Source: a virus. Taken from it: a DNA stretch of 64,000 nt. This document shows positions 15,334-22,672 of the stretch, in pieces. The notes beneath the pieces are model-generated. The model was given only the letters and a program-made list of their open reading frames with translations. It was not told the DNA's origin and searched no databases. The position numbers were made by a program, and so were the translations under genes. The DNA lies in IMG/VR virus record IMGVR_UViG_3300044981_000338, positions 1 through 64,000 of that record; one strand, written 5' to 3'. The stretch's first letter is position 1. Every line of letters begins with the position of its first letter.

Positions 15334-15872
15334 TCTTTCACCTGCTGCATGGCAACCTTGTAGCTCTTCTTCGTGTCGATGAGAGCCGCGGCCTTGGAAT
15401 ACGCCGCGCAGAGAATGAGCACGTGGTCCTCGATGAGGCGGTCCGTGAAGAAGGGTACGCCGAAAAACTCGTCATGCGTCACGCACTCGATGCCCGTCCA
15501 GCCCTTGTACCACTGCCACAAGTGCGTGTTGGCGCCGCCAACAAAGGCCACAGGATTCAGCTGGTCGACCGACATCCGATGAAAGAGCCGGCCGACGACT
15601 ACGGCAGCGTTCTCTTGCTCCGAGGGAATTTCCAGCACCTCGCTGTTTCGGATGATGGAGTGGGGCTGCAGCGTCTCGAAGTCGACCGAAAGAGGCTCCG
15701 ACTGCTCGCCGCCTCGAACGAAGCGCCGGTAGGTGACCTTGCCACGAGCATCGACCGAGACCGACTGCACCCTCGACTGCTTGAGGATGGCCTCGATGCT
15801 CTTGAGAAACCCGGTCACCCCTACGTTCTTGGGGACCTCGATAGACCCTTCGACTTCCTCGTACTCCGCCAT
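15330..15872 (-). CDS. uncharacterised protein
   Basis: A 180-residue protein with a beta-rich N-terminal half (VQSVSVDARGKVTYRRFV, FETLQPHSIIRNSEVLEI) and a helical C-terminal half. Its ATG shares one base with the stop of the upstream ribbon-helix-helix gene (TGATG). No motif recognised. Confidence 0.6.
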   Translation of the reverse strand: MAEYEEVEGSIEVPKNVGVTGFLKSIEAILKQSRVQSVSVDARGKVTYRRFVRGGEQSEPLSVDFETLQPHSIIRNSEVLEIPSEQENAAVVVGRLFHRMSVDQLNPVAFVGGANTHLWQWYKGWTGIECVTHDEFFGVPFFTDRLIEDHVLILCAAYSKAAALIDTKKSYKVAMQQVKE

Positions 15873-16051
15873 CAGACTTGCTCCTCGTGATCACGCACAC
15901 CGACGCGTCGCTCCATCGCATCGGACTCTACCAGCTGCTGCAAAAACTGCGTGATGACTGCGGTCAGAGTAGTGTGCCTGCGCTTCACGACGCGGGTCGC
16001 CTGCTCCTTGAGCCGGTCATCGATACGCAGCTGCAGCCGTCCTTCTCTCAT
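15872..16051 (-). CDS. ribbon-helix-helix (Arc/CopG-type) DNA-binding protein
   Basis: A short gene of 59 codons. Residues 4-12 (GRLQLRIDD) form the alternating beta strand of a ribbon-helix-helix fold. Helix one follows (RLKEQATRVVKRR), then a turn with HTTLTAV, and helix two (VITQFLQQLVES). The family dimerises and inserts the paired strand into the DNA major groove; members act as repressors or antitoxins. The start overlaps the upstream stop (ATGA) and the stop overlaps the next start (TGATG), so it is firmly embedded in the operon. No toxin-like partner is evident, so phage transcriptional regulation is the simpler reading. Confidence 0.7.
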   Translation of the reverse strand: MREGRLQLRIDDRLKEQATRVVKRRHTTLTAVITQFLQQLVESDAMERRVGVRDHEEQV

Positions 16052-16311
16052 CGCTCTTGGATGAACTTGATGGCGTCGAGGTAGTCGCGCAGTCCCTCAA
16101 TGGCGCTGTACTTCTCAACGATGAAGGCCACAATCTTGTCATGCGCCTCGTCGAGGACCTTGTCGCTCACCTCTTTGCCTACGAGTTCGGGTCCGATGCG
16201 CTCCTCGAGTTCTTTCTTGAGACTGTTGTCGAGGCCGATGAACGTCGGCGCCCACATGAAGTTGAAGGAAACGGTGAATGGTTTGGTCTCGGTGATGACG
16301 ACGAGTCTCAT
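16048..16311 (-). CDS. uncharacterised small protein
   Basis: An 87-residue protein with a strand-rich start (MRLVVITETKPFTVSFNF) and a helical remainder (EVSDKVLDEAHDKIVAFIVE). GGAGA lies four bases before the ATG and the start overlaps the GroES stop (ATGA). No family recognised. Confidence 0.6.
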   Translation of the reverse strand: MRLVVITETKPFTVSFNFMWAPTFIGLDNSLKKELEERIGPELVGKEVSDKVLDEAHDKIVAFIVEKYSAIEGLRDYLDAIKFIQER

Positions 16312-16637
16312 GCCGTCTCCAGTAGGTAAAGGATGTCGTCCTCGCGGATCATCCCGATGTCCTCCTCCAGCTGCTGCAAGACGCGCTGAATGGCTTTGCC
16401 TTGCTGGTGCTCGAGGTTCTCCCGAAAGAAGCAGACCCGGTCTCCTTGTTTGACGCCCATAGGGCGGCGAGCGTTCTTGCCGTAGAGCCAGCGGCCCGGA
16501 CCGACACGGAGAACCGTGCCCGTACGCTGCCTCTCGGCGCCGCTGCTGCTCTGAGGGAGGACAATGCCTCCTCGAGTCGTCTCAGGCAGCGGATCGAGGC
16601 TGACGACCAGCCAATCGAGAAGAGGCCTGACACGCAT
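16308..16637 (-). CDS. groES: GroES-type co-chaperonin
   Basis: A 109-residue protein with the GroES fold signature: RPLLDWLVVSLDPLPE at residues 3-18 (first strand, cf. 'iRPLhDRViVk'), a mobile-loop region ending in GGIVLP (24-29), the core strand TGTVLRVGPGRW, the 'v-x-x-G-D-x-V' turn in VKQGDRVCF, and a C-terminal MIREDDILYLLE like the 'E-S-D-I-L-A-I-V-E' end of cellular GroES. The ring cap of GroEL controls the folding chamber; T4 gp31 and some jumbo-phage versions replace host GroES to fold the capsid protein. The mobile loop is longer than in E. coli GroES, as in phage versions. The ATG at 16637 follows AAAGG. No GroEL gene is visible here, so the host chaperonin would be the partner (inference). 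Confidence 0.88.
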   Translation of the reverse strand: MRVRPLLDWLVVSLDPLPETTRGGIVLPQSSSGAERQRTGTVLRVGPGRWLYGKNARRPMGVKQGDRVCFFRENLEHQQGKAIQRVLQQLEEDIGMIREDDILYLLETA

Positions 16638-16638
16638 A

Positions 16639-17016
16639 TCAGCCTTTCGCAACGCCGGCGGCGGGAGTGGGTGTGTCCTCACCGAGGACGTCGACCGCAT
16701 CCTCCTTCGGGATGCTGGCCATGTTCTCGCCGGCGATGCGCTCCTCGAGCAGCTTCACCAGCCAAGAGTCGGCCGCGATCCTCTTCAAGGTGGCGGCGTA
16801 GTTCTCTCCGTTCGGGGCGCGGTGCCACACACCTCCGATGCGGTGCATGATCTCGATGTGCGTACGCCCATCGTCGTCGACCCACTCAACCGCGAACTCC
16901 TCGGACCGCGCGATGTTGGTCACGCGGCGGCTACCACCAGCCATCGCACCACGCTGACCTGCCGACTGCCCCACGCCCGTAGGACGACCCGCTACTCCAC
17001 CATCGTTTGCGAACAT
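16639..17016 (-). CDS. uncharacterised small protein
   Basis: A 125-residue protein; AAGGAG stands nine bases before the ATG. The N-terminal 30 residues are Gly/Arg-rich. The middle is an antiparallel beta unit (EFAVEWVDDDGRTHIEIM), followed by a helix (WLVKLLEERIAGENM). It ends one base before the GroES start. Function unknown. Confidence 0.6.
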   Translation of the reverse strand: MFANDGGVAGRPTGVGQSAGQRGAMAGGSRRVTNIARSEEFAVEWVDDDGRTHIEIMHRIGGVWHRAPNGENYAATLKRIAADSWLVKLLEERIAGENMASIPKEDAVDVLGEDTPTPAAGVAKG

Positions 17017-17750
17017 GACGTGCTCTCCTTCTCTTTCTTGTACTCGTCGTACTTCTTCTGGAGGCCTTCACGACTAATCCACGACCTGCCTCCATTCCAG
17101 GCGCGTGGGAAGTAGAACCTATCGAGCTTGGTTCGCTCGAGCAGGTATTCGGTGTCGATGTAACCGAGAGCCTGCTGGCACGTGACAGCGAAGCGCTCCT
17201 TGCACCTCTTCGGGCAGACGAAGATGGTCTTGAAGACCTGACCTGCGCGCTCAGGATCTGCGAGAAGACCGGGAGACGTGAACATCCCCCAGAAGCCGCA
17301 GCCAGGGCACTCGAGCTCGTGACCCCTGACGCGGAAGTAGACCACGTCACCGAACGAGTCAACGAGAGCCTCGTGTCCAACCTGGATGGGCGGCTGAATG
17401 CGCAGCTGCCGCTCTTCACGCACACGACGCACCGTGCTCGAAGGACTGTGGGTTGGGTACTCCATGGCCTGAATGGCCGCCACAGTGTCCTTGCGCAGCA
17501 GCTCCACAGTCTTGTCATCGAGCTTGTACGGCAAGAGGCCTTCTCGGTCCGTGCGTTGAAGTACTACGCCGACAGGCTGTTCTTCCGGGAAGCAGAGAAG
17601 AACCGAGGCGAGTTTTTGCATCATGCGCTTGAACTCGAGGTTCTCGAAGGTCCCTTCCTCGGTAACAAGGCCGTTCTCGTTGCTCTTGATGTCGCCTGTC
17701 GAGCGGTCTTCGGGCGTGCGTCTGTAGGAAAGCGTTACTTCCACGCTCAT
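16992..17750 (-). CDS. zinc-binding protein of unknown function
   Basis: A 252-residue protein. An N-terminal alpha/beta region is followed by a zinc module with ELECPGCGFW (about residues 144-153) and VCPKRCKERF (about 178-187), a split four-cysteine site around a beta hairpin. A basic C-terminus follows (YDEYKKEKE). Start overlaps the upstream stop (ATGA). Possibly nucleic-acid binding; family not recognised. Confidence 0.6.
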   Translation of the reverse strand: MSVEVTLSYRRTPEDRSTGDIKSNENGLVTEEGTFENLEFKRMMQKLASVLLCFPEEQPVGVVLQRTDREGLLPYKLDDKTVELLRKDTVAAIQAMEYPTHSPSSTVRRVREERQLRIQPPIQVGHEALVDSFGDVVYFRVRGHELECPGCGFWGMFTSPGLLADPERAGQVFKTIFVCPKRCKERFAVTCQQALGYIDTEYLLERTKLDRFYFPRAWNGGRSWISREGLQKKYDEYKKEKESTSCSQTMVE

Positions 17751-18241
17751 GAAGTCTTCTCCAGCTGCTTGCCTGCGTACGAGACGGGACGGGTGATGCG
17801 GTAGATGACCGCCCCCTGAGCTCCAGCACCGAAGTACACCCTGGTACCATCCCAGAGCTCGAGGGCGTCGATGATGGTGCGCTCCGCCCCCCGAACATCT
17901 GTTCCGATGATTCGGCGTACCGGCTGTTCTTTGAGCAGTGCCTGCACGGTATCGAGAGAGCAGTGGTGCTCGTCAGGAAAGCCGAGGCCGTTGAAGGCGG
18001 CGAAGGCCTCCTTCGGGGTTGCCTCCTGTACGGTCATGAGCGAGAGAACCTCCGCGTCAACCTCCCGCTCTTTCAGGCCACGGGCCGGCTTGCTGCAGAG
18101 CGGGCACAGATACTTGTCCGGCCAGAACTCACTGCGGGTGCCGACGAGCTGGTCAAGCTCGCGCACGCTCTCCATCGAGGCGACGCTTTCAGGCATCACC
18201 CGGATGGCAGACTTGCATGGTAGGCAGACGACGACGATCAT
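17747..18241 (-). CDS. zinc-binding protein of unknown function
   Basis: A 164-residue protein opening with a zinc-type module: VVCLPCKS at residues 4-11 and YLCPLCSK at 45-52. The C-terminal half carries beta strands (GTRVYFGAGAQGAVIYRI). It is translationally coupled to both neighbours by four-base overlaps. No known family identified. Confidence 0.6.
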   Translation of the reverse strand: MIVVVCLPCKSAIRVMPESVASMESVRELDQLVGTRSEFWPDKYLCPLCSKPARGLKEREVDAEVLSLMTVQEATPKEAFAAFNGLGFPDEHHCSLDTVQALLKEQPVRRIIGTDVRGAERTIIDALELWDGTRVYFGAGAQGAVIYRITRPVSYAGKQLEKTS

Positions 18242-18849
18242 ACCGAGCCCACCCCGTCCTCGTCAGGGTCCCGCCCACCTGTGAACGTAGAAGCGTCGAC
18301 GCCGGCGTTGGGCACAACGGGGTAGCCCTTCTCCGCTGCAGGCACAGTGCGCGATGGCACGACAAGCTTGCCGTTGACCACGCGCTTGTTGTTCCTGCGC
18401 GTCGTGACCTTGACTGCAGGTGCTGTTTCCGCCGCAACAACCGTGGGGCTGCCTTCTTTGAGCAGGAGCTGCTCTTCTTCTGACATAGCGGAATTGTCAG
18501 ACGGAGCGTCCTGCCCACCAAAGACGTGGGTGGGAGTCCCGTCCTCTGACACCACATCTTCCACGACAGCAGGAGCGGGCGCGATTTCTTCAGGCTCGAC
18601 TGAGTCTTCTGGTACCGGTGCTGGCGTCGGAGCCGAGGCTGCCTTGCGAACAGCGGGCGGAACACGAACGGCTGACTTGGGCTGCCCCTTCACCTGAACG
18701 TGCTGCTCCATGACTGTCGCCGCGGCCTCGTCATCCACGGCCACACGCAGGGAGCTGCCATTCGGCAGGACCAGGGTGAGGTAGGTCACCGTGGTGTTCT
18801 GCTCGAAGTCGAGCTCCTGTGCGATGCCCGTGATGGTGCAGTCAATCAT
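18238..18849 (-). CDS. protein with small N-terminal beta domain and disordered Pro/Ala/Val tail
   Basis: 203 residues. Residues 1-55 form a small beta barrel-like unit (TVTYLTLVLPNGSSLRVAVD). The rest is acidic, Pro/Ala/Val-rich and probably unstructured, with a basic patch TTRRNNKRV near 155-163. Overlaps the upstream gene by four bases. Function unknown. Confidence 0.55.
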   Translation of the reverse strand: MIDCTITGIAQELDFEQNTTVTYLTLVLPNGSSLRVAVDDEAAATVMEQHVQVKGQPKSAVRVPPAVRKAASAPTPAPVPEDSVEPEEIAPAPAVVEDVVSEDGTPTHVFGGQDAPSDNSAMSEEEQLLLKEGSPTVVAAETAPAVKVTTRRNNKRVVNGKLVVPSRTVPAAEKGYPVVPNAGVDASTFTGGRDPDEDGVGSV

Positions 18850-19145
18850 CCGCCGCCCTTGGGAGAAGGAGGAGGCGTCTGGGTGGTGCGCGAACGGTCG
18901 GCAGCCTCGGTCTTCGCCCTACGGACGATCTCCGTGCCCATTTGGGCTAGGACGATGAGGTGCTTGCCTCCGCGGTGCGCGTTGACGAGCAGCATGCAAT
19001 TGGCCCACTGCTTGTCCTTGTAGTCGGCGCCTTCTGGCACAGCGTCGAAGGCCATGCAGTCTGCTCCGCACGGGCGCTCCATGTTCAGAAAGCACATGAG
19101 GCCGTTCGGCTGCGGAGGTTCACCCTGGTTGTGCTGCTGCGTCAC
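18846..19145 (-). CDS. small cysteine-containing protein
   Basis: A 99-residue protein with a GTG start, fixed by AAGGAG seven bases upstream. Residues 18-33 contain CFLNMERPCGADCMAF, a three-cysteine pattern that could bind metal with a fourth Cys in WANCML. A C-terminal Thr/Pro tail follows. The pattern recurs in small phage proteins of unknown function (from memory, not checked). Confidence 0.55.
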   Translation of the reverse strand: MTQQHNQGEPPQPNGLMCFLNMERPCGADCMAFDAVPEGADYKDKQWANCMLLVNAHRGGKHLIVLAQMGTEIVRRAKTEAADRSRTTQTPPPSPKGGG

Positions 19146-19569
19146 CGTGCTTCTCCTTCTCGATGGCTGCGCGTGTATCGGCAATGCTCTGGACGATGGC
19201 CTTGGCCGCTTCTACGACGTAGCGAGCCAGGACTTTGCCGAAAGCCGCGGCCGTGCGTGGGTCGGGCTGATCGAGGAAGCCCCACTTGATGAGCAGAAAG
19301 CCGATAGCAGTAGCGAACTGCTGCTGGGCGATGAGCTTTCGCACGTCGATGAAGAACCGCTGAAAAACTTCTTCAGGGGTGCCTCCGTCGTGAGAAAAGC
19401 GGAAGGTGGGCAGGTCCTCCACCCTGCCTGACCAACTGCAGATGTTGCAGCGAGCGTCCCCGCCGGAGAGGGACGATGCAGTAACGTCGGCCCCTCCGCA
19501 GGAAGGACAGAACCAGGCCTGTGCATTCGGCTGCTGGTTCGGGTTTCCGTTGCTGTTGTCGGGCTTCAT
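19120..19569 (-). CDS. zinc-ribbon protein with helical C-terminus
   Basis: 149 residues. FCPSCGGADV (20-29) and RCNICSWSG (40-48) make a classic zinc ribbon. A helical domain follows (EEVFQRFFIDVRKLIAQQ, VLARYVVEAAKAIVQSIA). Its start overlaps the upstream stop by four bases. Overlaps the next gene start by 26 bases. Role unknown. Confidence 0.6.
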   Translation of the reverse strand: MKPDNSNGNPNQQPNAQAWFCPSCGGADVTASSLSGGDARCNICSWSGRVEDLPTFRFSHDGGTPEEVFQRFFIDVRKLIAQQQFATAIGFLLIKWGFLDQPDPRTAAAFGKVLARYVVEAAKAIVQSIADTRAAIEKEKHGDAAAQPG

Positions 19570-20009
19570 ACCGGCACGATCCTTCCGAGCTTCGAGTAGA
19601 GCTTGTTGCTCGCGGCTCTCGACGCTGCTGTTGCCGGCTTGCTGTCCCGGTTCACTGTGACCGTACGCGTCCGGCTACGCATCTTGGTTTCCTGCCATAG
19701 AGGCCTGATGCTCAAGCCACCCTTCTTCACTTCGTCGAGCAGGATGCGAACGTGGTCGCTCCTGTCGCGTTGCTTCTGCGTCTCGAGCCAGGGGAAGGCG
19801 ACCTTCATGTAGTCGTCGAAGACTTCCTTGCCCTTGTCCTTGCTGATGATGGCCTGCGCGAGTGCACGGAGTCGTGCGTGCTCTATCTGCTCCTTCTTGA
19901 GCACGTACAACATGAGGATGGACTCCCGAGGCGACCCCTTTGGGGGCGGCTCGCGCAGGGACGCGAACAACAGGGTTGCTCGTGCCCAGCCCTCGGGGGT
20001 CTCTAGCCA
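19566..20009 (-). CDS. downstream half of a -1 frameshifted gene pair (tail assembly chaperone-type)
   Basis: The open frame has no ATG or GTG start, only a poor TTG at 19970. Protein-like sequence begins well before that TTG (TPEGWARATLLFASLREPP), in the -1 frame relative to the gene ending at 20003. A slippery GGGAAAT at 20009-20015 would fuse the two, appending about 147 residues to the first 408 for a product near 555 residues. The C-terminal half is helical, with EQIEHARLRALAQAIISK and DHVRILLDEVKKG, and ends basic. Tail assembly chaperones of long-tailed phages use this device (lambda G/GT). Function as a separate protein is unlikely. Confidence 0.65.
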   Translation of the reverse strand, partial: WLETPEGWARATLLFASLREPPPKGSPRESILMLYVLKKEQIEHARLRALAQAIISKDKGKEVFDDYMKVAFPWLETQKQRDRSDHVRILLDEVKKGGLSIRPLWQETKMRSRTRTVTVNRDSKPATAASRAASNKLYSKLGRIVPV

Positions 20010-21232
20010 TTTCCCAGCTTCTCCGCGACGAAGAGCTTGCGCACCCGGATGTCGAACCAGAAGTAGTTCACTCCGAGCGACGCGAGCATGTGGAAAGGGA
20101 ACCGCGTGACGTGGTTGAACTTCTTCCAGAAGGCGGCCTCGTCGAAGTTGCCCTCCGCGTCTCGATGGGTCGGAAGCACGTTGCCGTTGATGGCGCGCAA
20201 ACCAATGGTCACGCTCATCATGGAGAACTTGTCGAGCAGATAGCGCTCGGTGATCTCGATGCCCTTACTCTCCTCCATGATGAGGCGTTTGATGGCGAGG
20301 TCCTCTGTACCCTGCATCGACTCGAACTCTGGCTCGAATTTGCCAGGGACGATGGGGACCCTCTGCGTAACGAAGCCGCGCATAACGAGGTCTGTGACAT
20401 CAAGCGGCTTGAGGCGCGCCTCGATGATGTCGCGCTGCTCCTCGTTGTTGATGATGTCCTTCATCATCATCTCGCGGAAGGTGTTGAAGTCGAAGTCGTC
20501 GAGCTTCTTCACGGCTTCCTTGATCGTCGACGACGTCACGCTCGGGTCAGCCTGAGGACCGTCGGTCGGTGAGTTCCCCAAGCGCCCCGCCGCACCGGCG
20601 ACGCCTGCCGCTGCCTCCTGCTCAATAGCCGCGGTCTCGCTCTCGGCCCCCTGCCTCTTCTTCTGCAAGTCGTTGATGGTCTGCAGGTCGGCAAGGGCCT
20701 TGGCCCCCAGACCTTTGCGCGCCGTGCCAAGAGCCTGGGGAGCGACACGCTGACCGTTACGCACGACGCCGTACTTCAATGCCAACGCCGGCTGGGAGCT
20801 GGCGTACATGCTCCCCTGCCCTTCCTTGAAGTCGGGGTCGCTCCTCGCCTCGTTGGGCAAGATGTCGCCCGGCAGAATGCCGATGGGAGGAGGACCTGAA
20901 CGCGCGGCTGAGGGAGCCGCTGCTGTTATCGGCGGGGCGGGGTCTTGAAAGAGCCCTGTCCTCGGTGGCTGCGCGCCCGCTCGCTGCACGTTGGCCTGAT
21001 CGGCCATGGTGCTGCCGTCAGTCGCAGGCATGTCGAGGCGAGGGATGGGAGGCGCCTGGCCTCCGGCCACGGGCGTCGTGTACTTCGGCGGCCCTCGACG
21101 GGCGGCGACTTCGGCCGCGTACCTCACGGCCGCAGGGTCGGTAACACCAGGAGAAACAACAGGGGTACCGAACACCACAGGGTTGTTCACGTCCTTGTTG
21201 ACCGCCTCAGTCGACTCAGGGTTGCGCCTCAT
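20003..21232 (-). CDS. upstream half of frameshifted gene pair, putative tail assembly chaperone
   Basis: 409 residues. The first 220 are Pro/Ala/Gly-rich and likely disordered, with a short coiled coil near 185-210. The C-terminal domain starts at about 240 with VKKLDDFDFNTFREMMMKD and ends with HMLASLGVNYFWFDIRVRKL. Translation normally stops at TAG 20003-20005; the codons just before (CTG GGA AAT GGC) contain a G-GGA-AAT heptamer for -1 slippage into the next frame. The structure and ending fit the short product of a tail chaperone pair, although the gene lies about 11 kb from the tape measure rather than next to it. An intrinsic terminator sits upstream, so it probably has its own promoter. 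Confidence 0.55.
   Translation of the reverse strand: MRRNPESTEAVNKDVNNPVVFGTPVVSPGVTDPAAVRYAAEVAARRGPPKYTTPVAGGQAPPIPRLDMPATDGSTMADQANVQRAGAQPPRTGLFQDPAPPITAAAPSAARSGPPPIGILPGDILPNEARSDPDFKEGQGSMYASSQPALALKYGVVRNGQRVAPQALGTARKGLGAKALADLQTINDLQKKRQGAESETAAIEQEAAAGVAGAAGRLGNSPTDGPQADPSVTSSTIKEAVKKLDDFDFNTFREMMMKDIINNEEQRDIIEARLKPLDVTDLVMRGFVTQRVPIVPGKFEPEFESMQGTEDLAIKRLIMEESKGIEITERYLLDKFSMMSVTIGLRAINGNVLPTHRDAEGNFDEAAFWKKFNHVTRFPFHMLASLGVNYFWFDIRVRKLFVAEKLGNG
20009..20015 (-). other. slippery heptamer for -1 frameshifting
   Basis: Read on the minus strand the bases are G GGA AAT in zero-frame codons (GGA at 20014-20012, AAT at 20011-20009). This fits X-XXY-YYZ and differs only at the last base from lambda's GGGAAAG. 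The zero-frame stop follows one codon later. The -1 frame then stays open for 147 codons of protein-like sequence. Confidence 0.7.
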
Positions 21233-21272
21233 GGGCTCCTTTCTGCCAGCACGATGTGAGTACGACGAGTAG

Positions 21273-21307
21273 CTAAAGAGAAAGGCGTCGTCAATGAAGA
21301 CGACGCC
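21273..21307 (-). terminator. intrinsic terminator
   Basis: On the minus strand GGCGTCGTC and GACGACGCC form a nine-base-pair perfect stem with a six-base loop (21284-21307), followed by TTTCTCTTT. It lies seven bases after the stop of the gene 21314-21715 and before the start at 21232. Confidence 0.8.
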
Positions 21308-21313
21308 CGGGGT

Positions 21314-21715
21314 TCACTGCACAGCGCGAAGAAGTACGGCGCGGACCTCATCGTCAGGCATGCCTCCCGGCACGAGACTGACGCGTGCCAGGACCATGTC
21401 CTGAAGGCGAAGGGGCGGGCTGCTAGGCCGAGAGAAGGTGCCTTTGAGCAGCAGGAAGGGACCGCGCACACGCAAGTCGCCCTCTTTGTGTGGAACCACG
21501 AAGCTCACGTCGGGAGGGAACAGGTCCGAGAGTTTCATACCCTGCGCGACGAGAAGGGCAGCCGTTTGAGAGAAGACGAACGAGGGGGAAGTGACCTTCT
21601 CCCATTCGACTCCGCCGTTACGGCAAGGCCTCTCCCACGAGAACGTGGTGCAGTAGCCGATGGACCCTGACCAGCCGCCTCCTACGAGCTCTACTCGGTC
21701 GGAACCTTGGTCCAC
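21314..21715 (-). CDS. uncharacterised beta-rich protein
   Basis: Protein-like sequence extends upstream of the first good ATG (21539 region), so I take the GTG at 21715, giving 133 residues and a 25-base overlap with the upstream gene; the start is uncertain. Patches include WEKVTSPSFVFSQTAALLVA and SFVVPHKEGDLRVRGPFLLL. No motif recognised. Confidence 0.5.
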   Translation of the reverse strand: MDQGSDRVELVGGGWSGSIGYCTTFSWERPCRNGGVEWEKVTSPSFVFSQTAALLVAQGMKLSDLFPPDVSFVVPHKEGDLRVRGPFLLLKGTFSRPSSPPLRLQDMVLARVSLVPGGMPDDEVRAVLLRAVQ

Positions 21716-21945
21716 CCGACAGGTCCACGCGGTTTCGGCGGCGGCGGGACCCTCACGACCTTCATCAGATGTCTCTTGCATACAGGGCACCTTCCGACGT
21801 CATGGTGCGTCGAGTCGAACGGGATGATCATTCCAAGCGTCCAGCCGGCGCTCATCGCCTGCTCGATCTCGGCCTTGCCGTGGCACCCAGGGTGCGTGCA
21901 TTCCAGTCTGTACGCGAAGAACAGCGGGTTGACCATCTTGGGCAC
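21691..21945 (-). CDS. zinc-binding small protein
   Basis: 84 residues with GTG start, seven bases after GAGG. CTHPGCHGK (residues 16-24) and RCPVCKRH (52-59) form a probable zinc site around a beta/helix unit, with a Pro-rich tail PPPPKPRGP. The first 145 bases of the gene overlap the transglycosylase frame. Function unknown. Confidence 0.6.
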   Translation of the reverse strand: MPKMVNPLFFAYRLECTHPGCHGKAEIEQAMSAGWTLGMIIPFDSTHHDVGRCPVCKRHLMKVVRVPPPPKPRGPVGWTKVPTE

Positions 21946-22357
21946 GGTAGGTCCTCACTTGCTCGCGCACGGCGTTGAAGTACTCGGCGCTGCCTGGATT
22001 GTACGCCCGGAGCCAGCCGAGGTCCTCACAGTCACTTGAGCAAGCCGCCCGGATGCGGTTCAGGAACCAGCCCATTCGCTGGATGTTGGTGTGCCCCTGC
22101 CTGAGCGGACGAATTTCACGTGTGCTGTGCGCGTTGATCTGCCCAAGGCCCACCGAGTAGCTGCCGTCCTTCTCGTGGCGTACGAGTCCAGGCACCCACA
22201 AGGTCTCGCGGTCGATGATGGCCACGAAGATCCACGGGTCGAGGTTGTAGTGCTTGGACTCAGTCAGAATCCACGTCGCGTACCTCTTCGCCCTCGTCTG
22301 AGGTACGGTCGGGTTGGTGTGTCGGATCGCCAGGGCCAGTACCACTTCTGCGAGCAT
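21800..22357 (-). CDS. lytic transglycosylase-like (SLT) endolysin candidate
   Basis: 185 residues. The core matches the soluble lytic transglycosylase / goose-lysozyme fold: WIFVAIIDRET (residues 42-52) with E51 as the likely catalytic acid, SVGLGQIN (68-75) for the 'G-L-x-Q' motif, and RAYNPGSAEYF (117-127) for the 'AYNaG' motif. The family cleaves the MurNAc-GlcNAc bond, releasing anhydro-muropeptides. No signal peptide is seen, so export would need a holin, or the enzyme could be a virion lysin. AAGGAG precedes the ATG. The last 145 bases overlap the next gene in another frame and residues after about 140 may be dispensable; the start also overlaps the upstream gene by 98 bases. Confidence 0.75.
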   Translation of the reverse strand: MLAEVVLALAIRHTNPTVPQTRAKRYATWILTESKHYNLDPWIFVAIIDRETLWVPGLVRHEKDGSYSVGLGQINAHSTREIRPLRQGHTNIQRMGWFLNRIRAACSSDCEDLGWLRAYNPGSAEYFNAVREQVRTYRAQDGQPAVLRVQTGMHAPWVPRQGRDRAGDERRLDAWNDHPVRLDAP

Positions 22358-22667
22358 CCAGCTTCTCCTTGAGCGTGAGGATCTGTTCGAGGACCTCCTT
22401 CTTCGAGAGGTCGCGTAGGGGCGGGTTCGACCCAAGCCGGAGCTCCCCTCGCACGAGGGCCTGCTTGAGGGCCTCCTCGAGCATGGCCAGAAGGTCGAGC
22501 AGGTCGGCGCGGGCTCGGTTGCGAAAGAGCTCCACCAAGTCGAAACACTCAGGGCATACGAAGACGCTGGCTTGCCCGCCAGGGCGGGAAGGCAGGTCGT
22601 TGCTGCCACCGAAAAACTTTGCCACCGCCGGATCGACCGGACGGTGGCAGTTCATGCACGGCATCAT
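22260..22667 (-). CDS. zinc-binding protein with coiled coil
   Basis: 135 residues. CMNCHR (residues 4-9) and VCPECFD (38-44) form a probable zinc site. A long helix follows (FRNRARADLLDLLAMLEEAL, VLEQILTLKEKLDA). The acidic C-terminal 30 residues overlap the transglycosylase start and look disordered. Function unknown. Confidence 0.6.
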   Translation of the reverse strand: MMPCMNCHRPVDPAVAKFFGGSNDLPSRPGGQASVFVCPECFDLVELFRNRARADLLDLLAMLEEALKQALVRGELRLGSNPPLRDLSKKEVLEQILTLKEKLDARRSGTGPGDPTHQPDRTSDEGEEVRDVDSD

Positions 22668-22672
22668 GCGCG

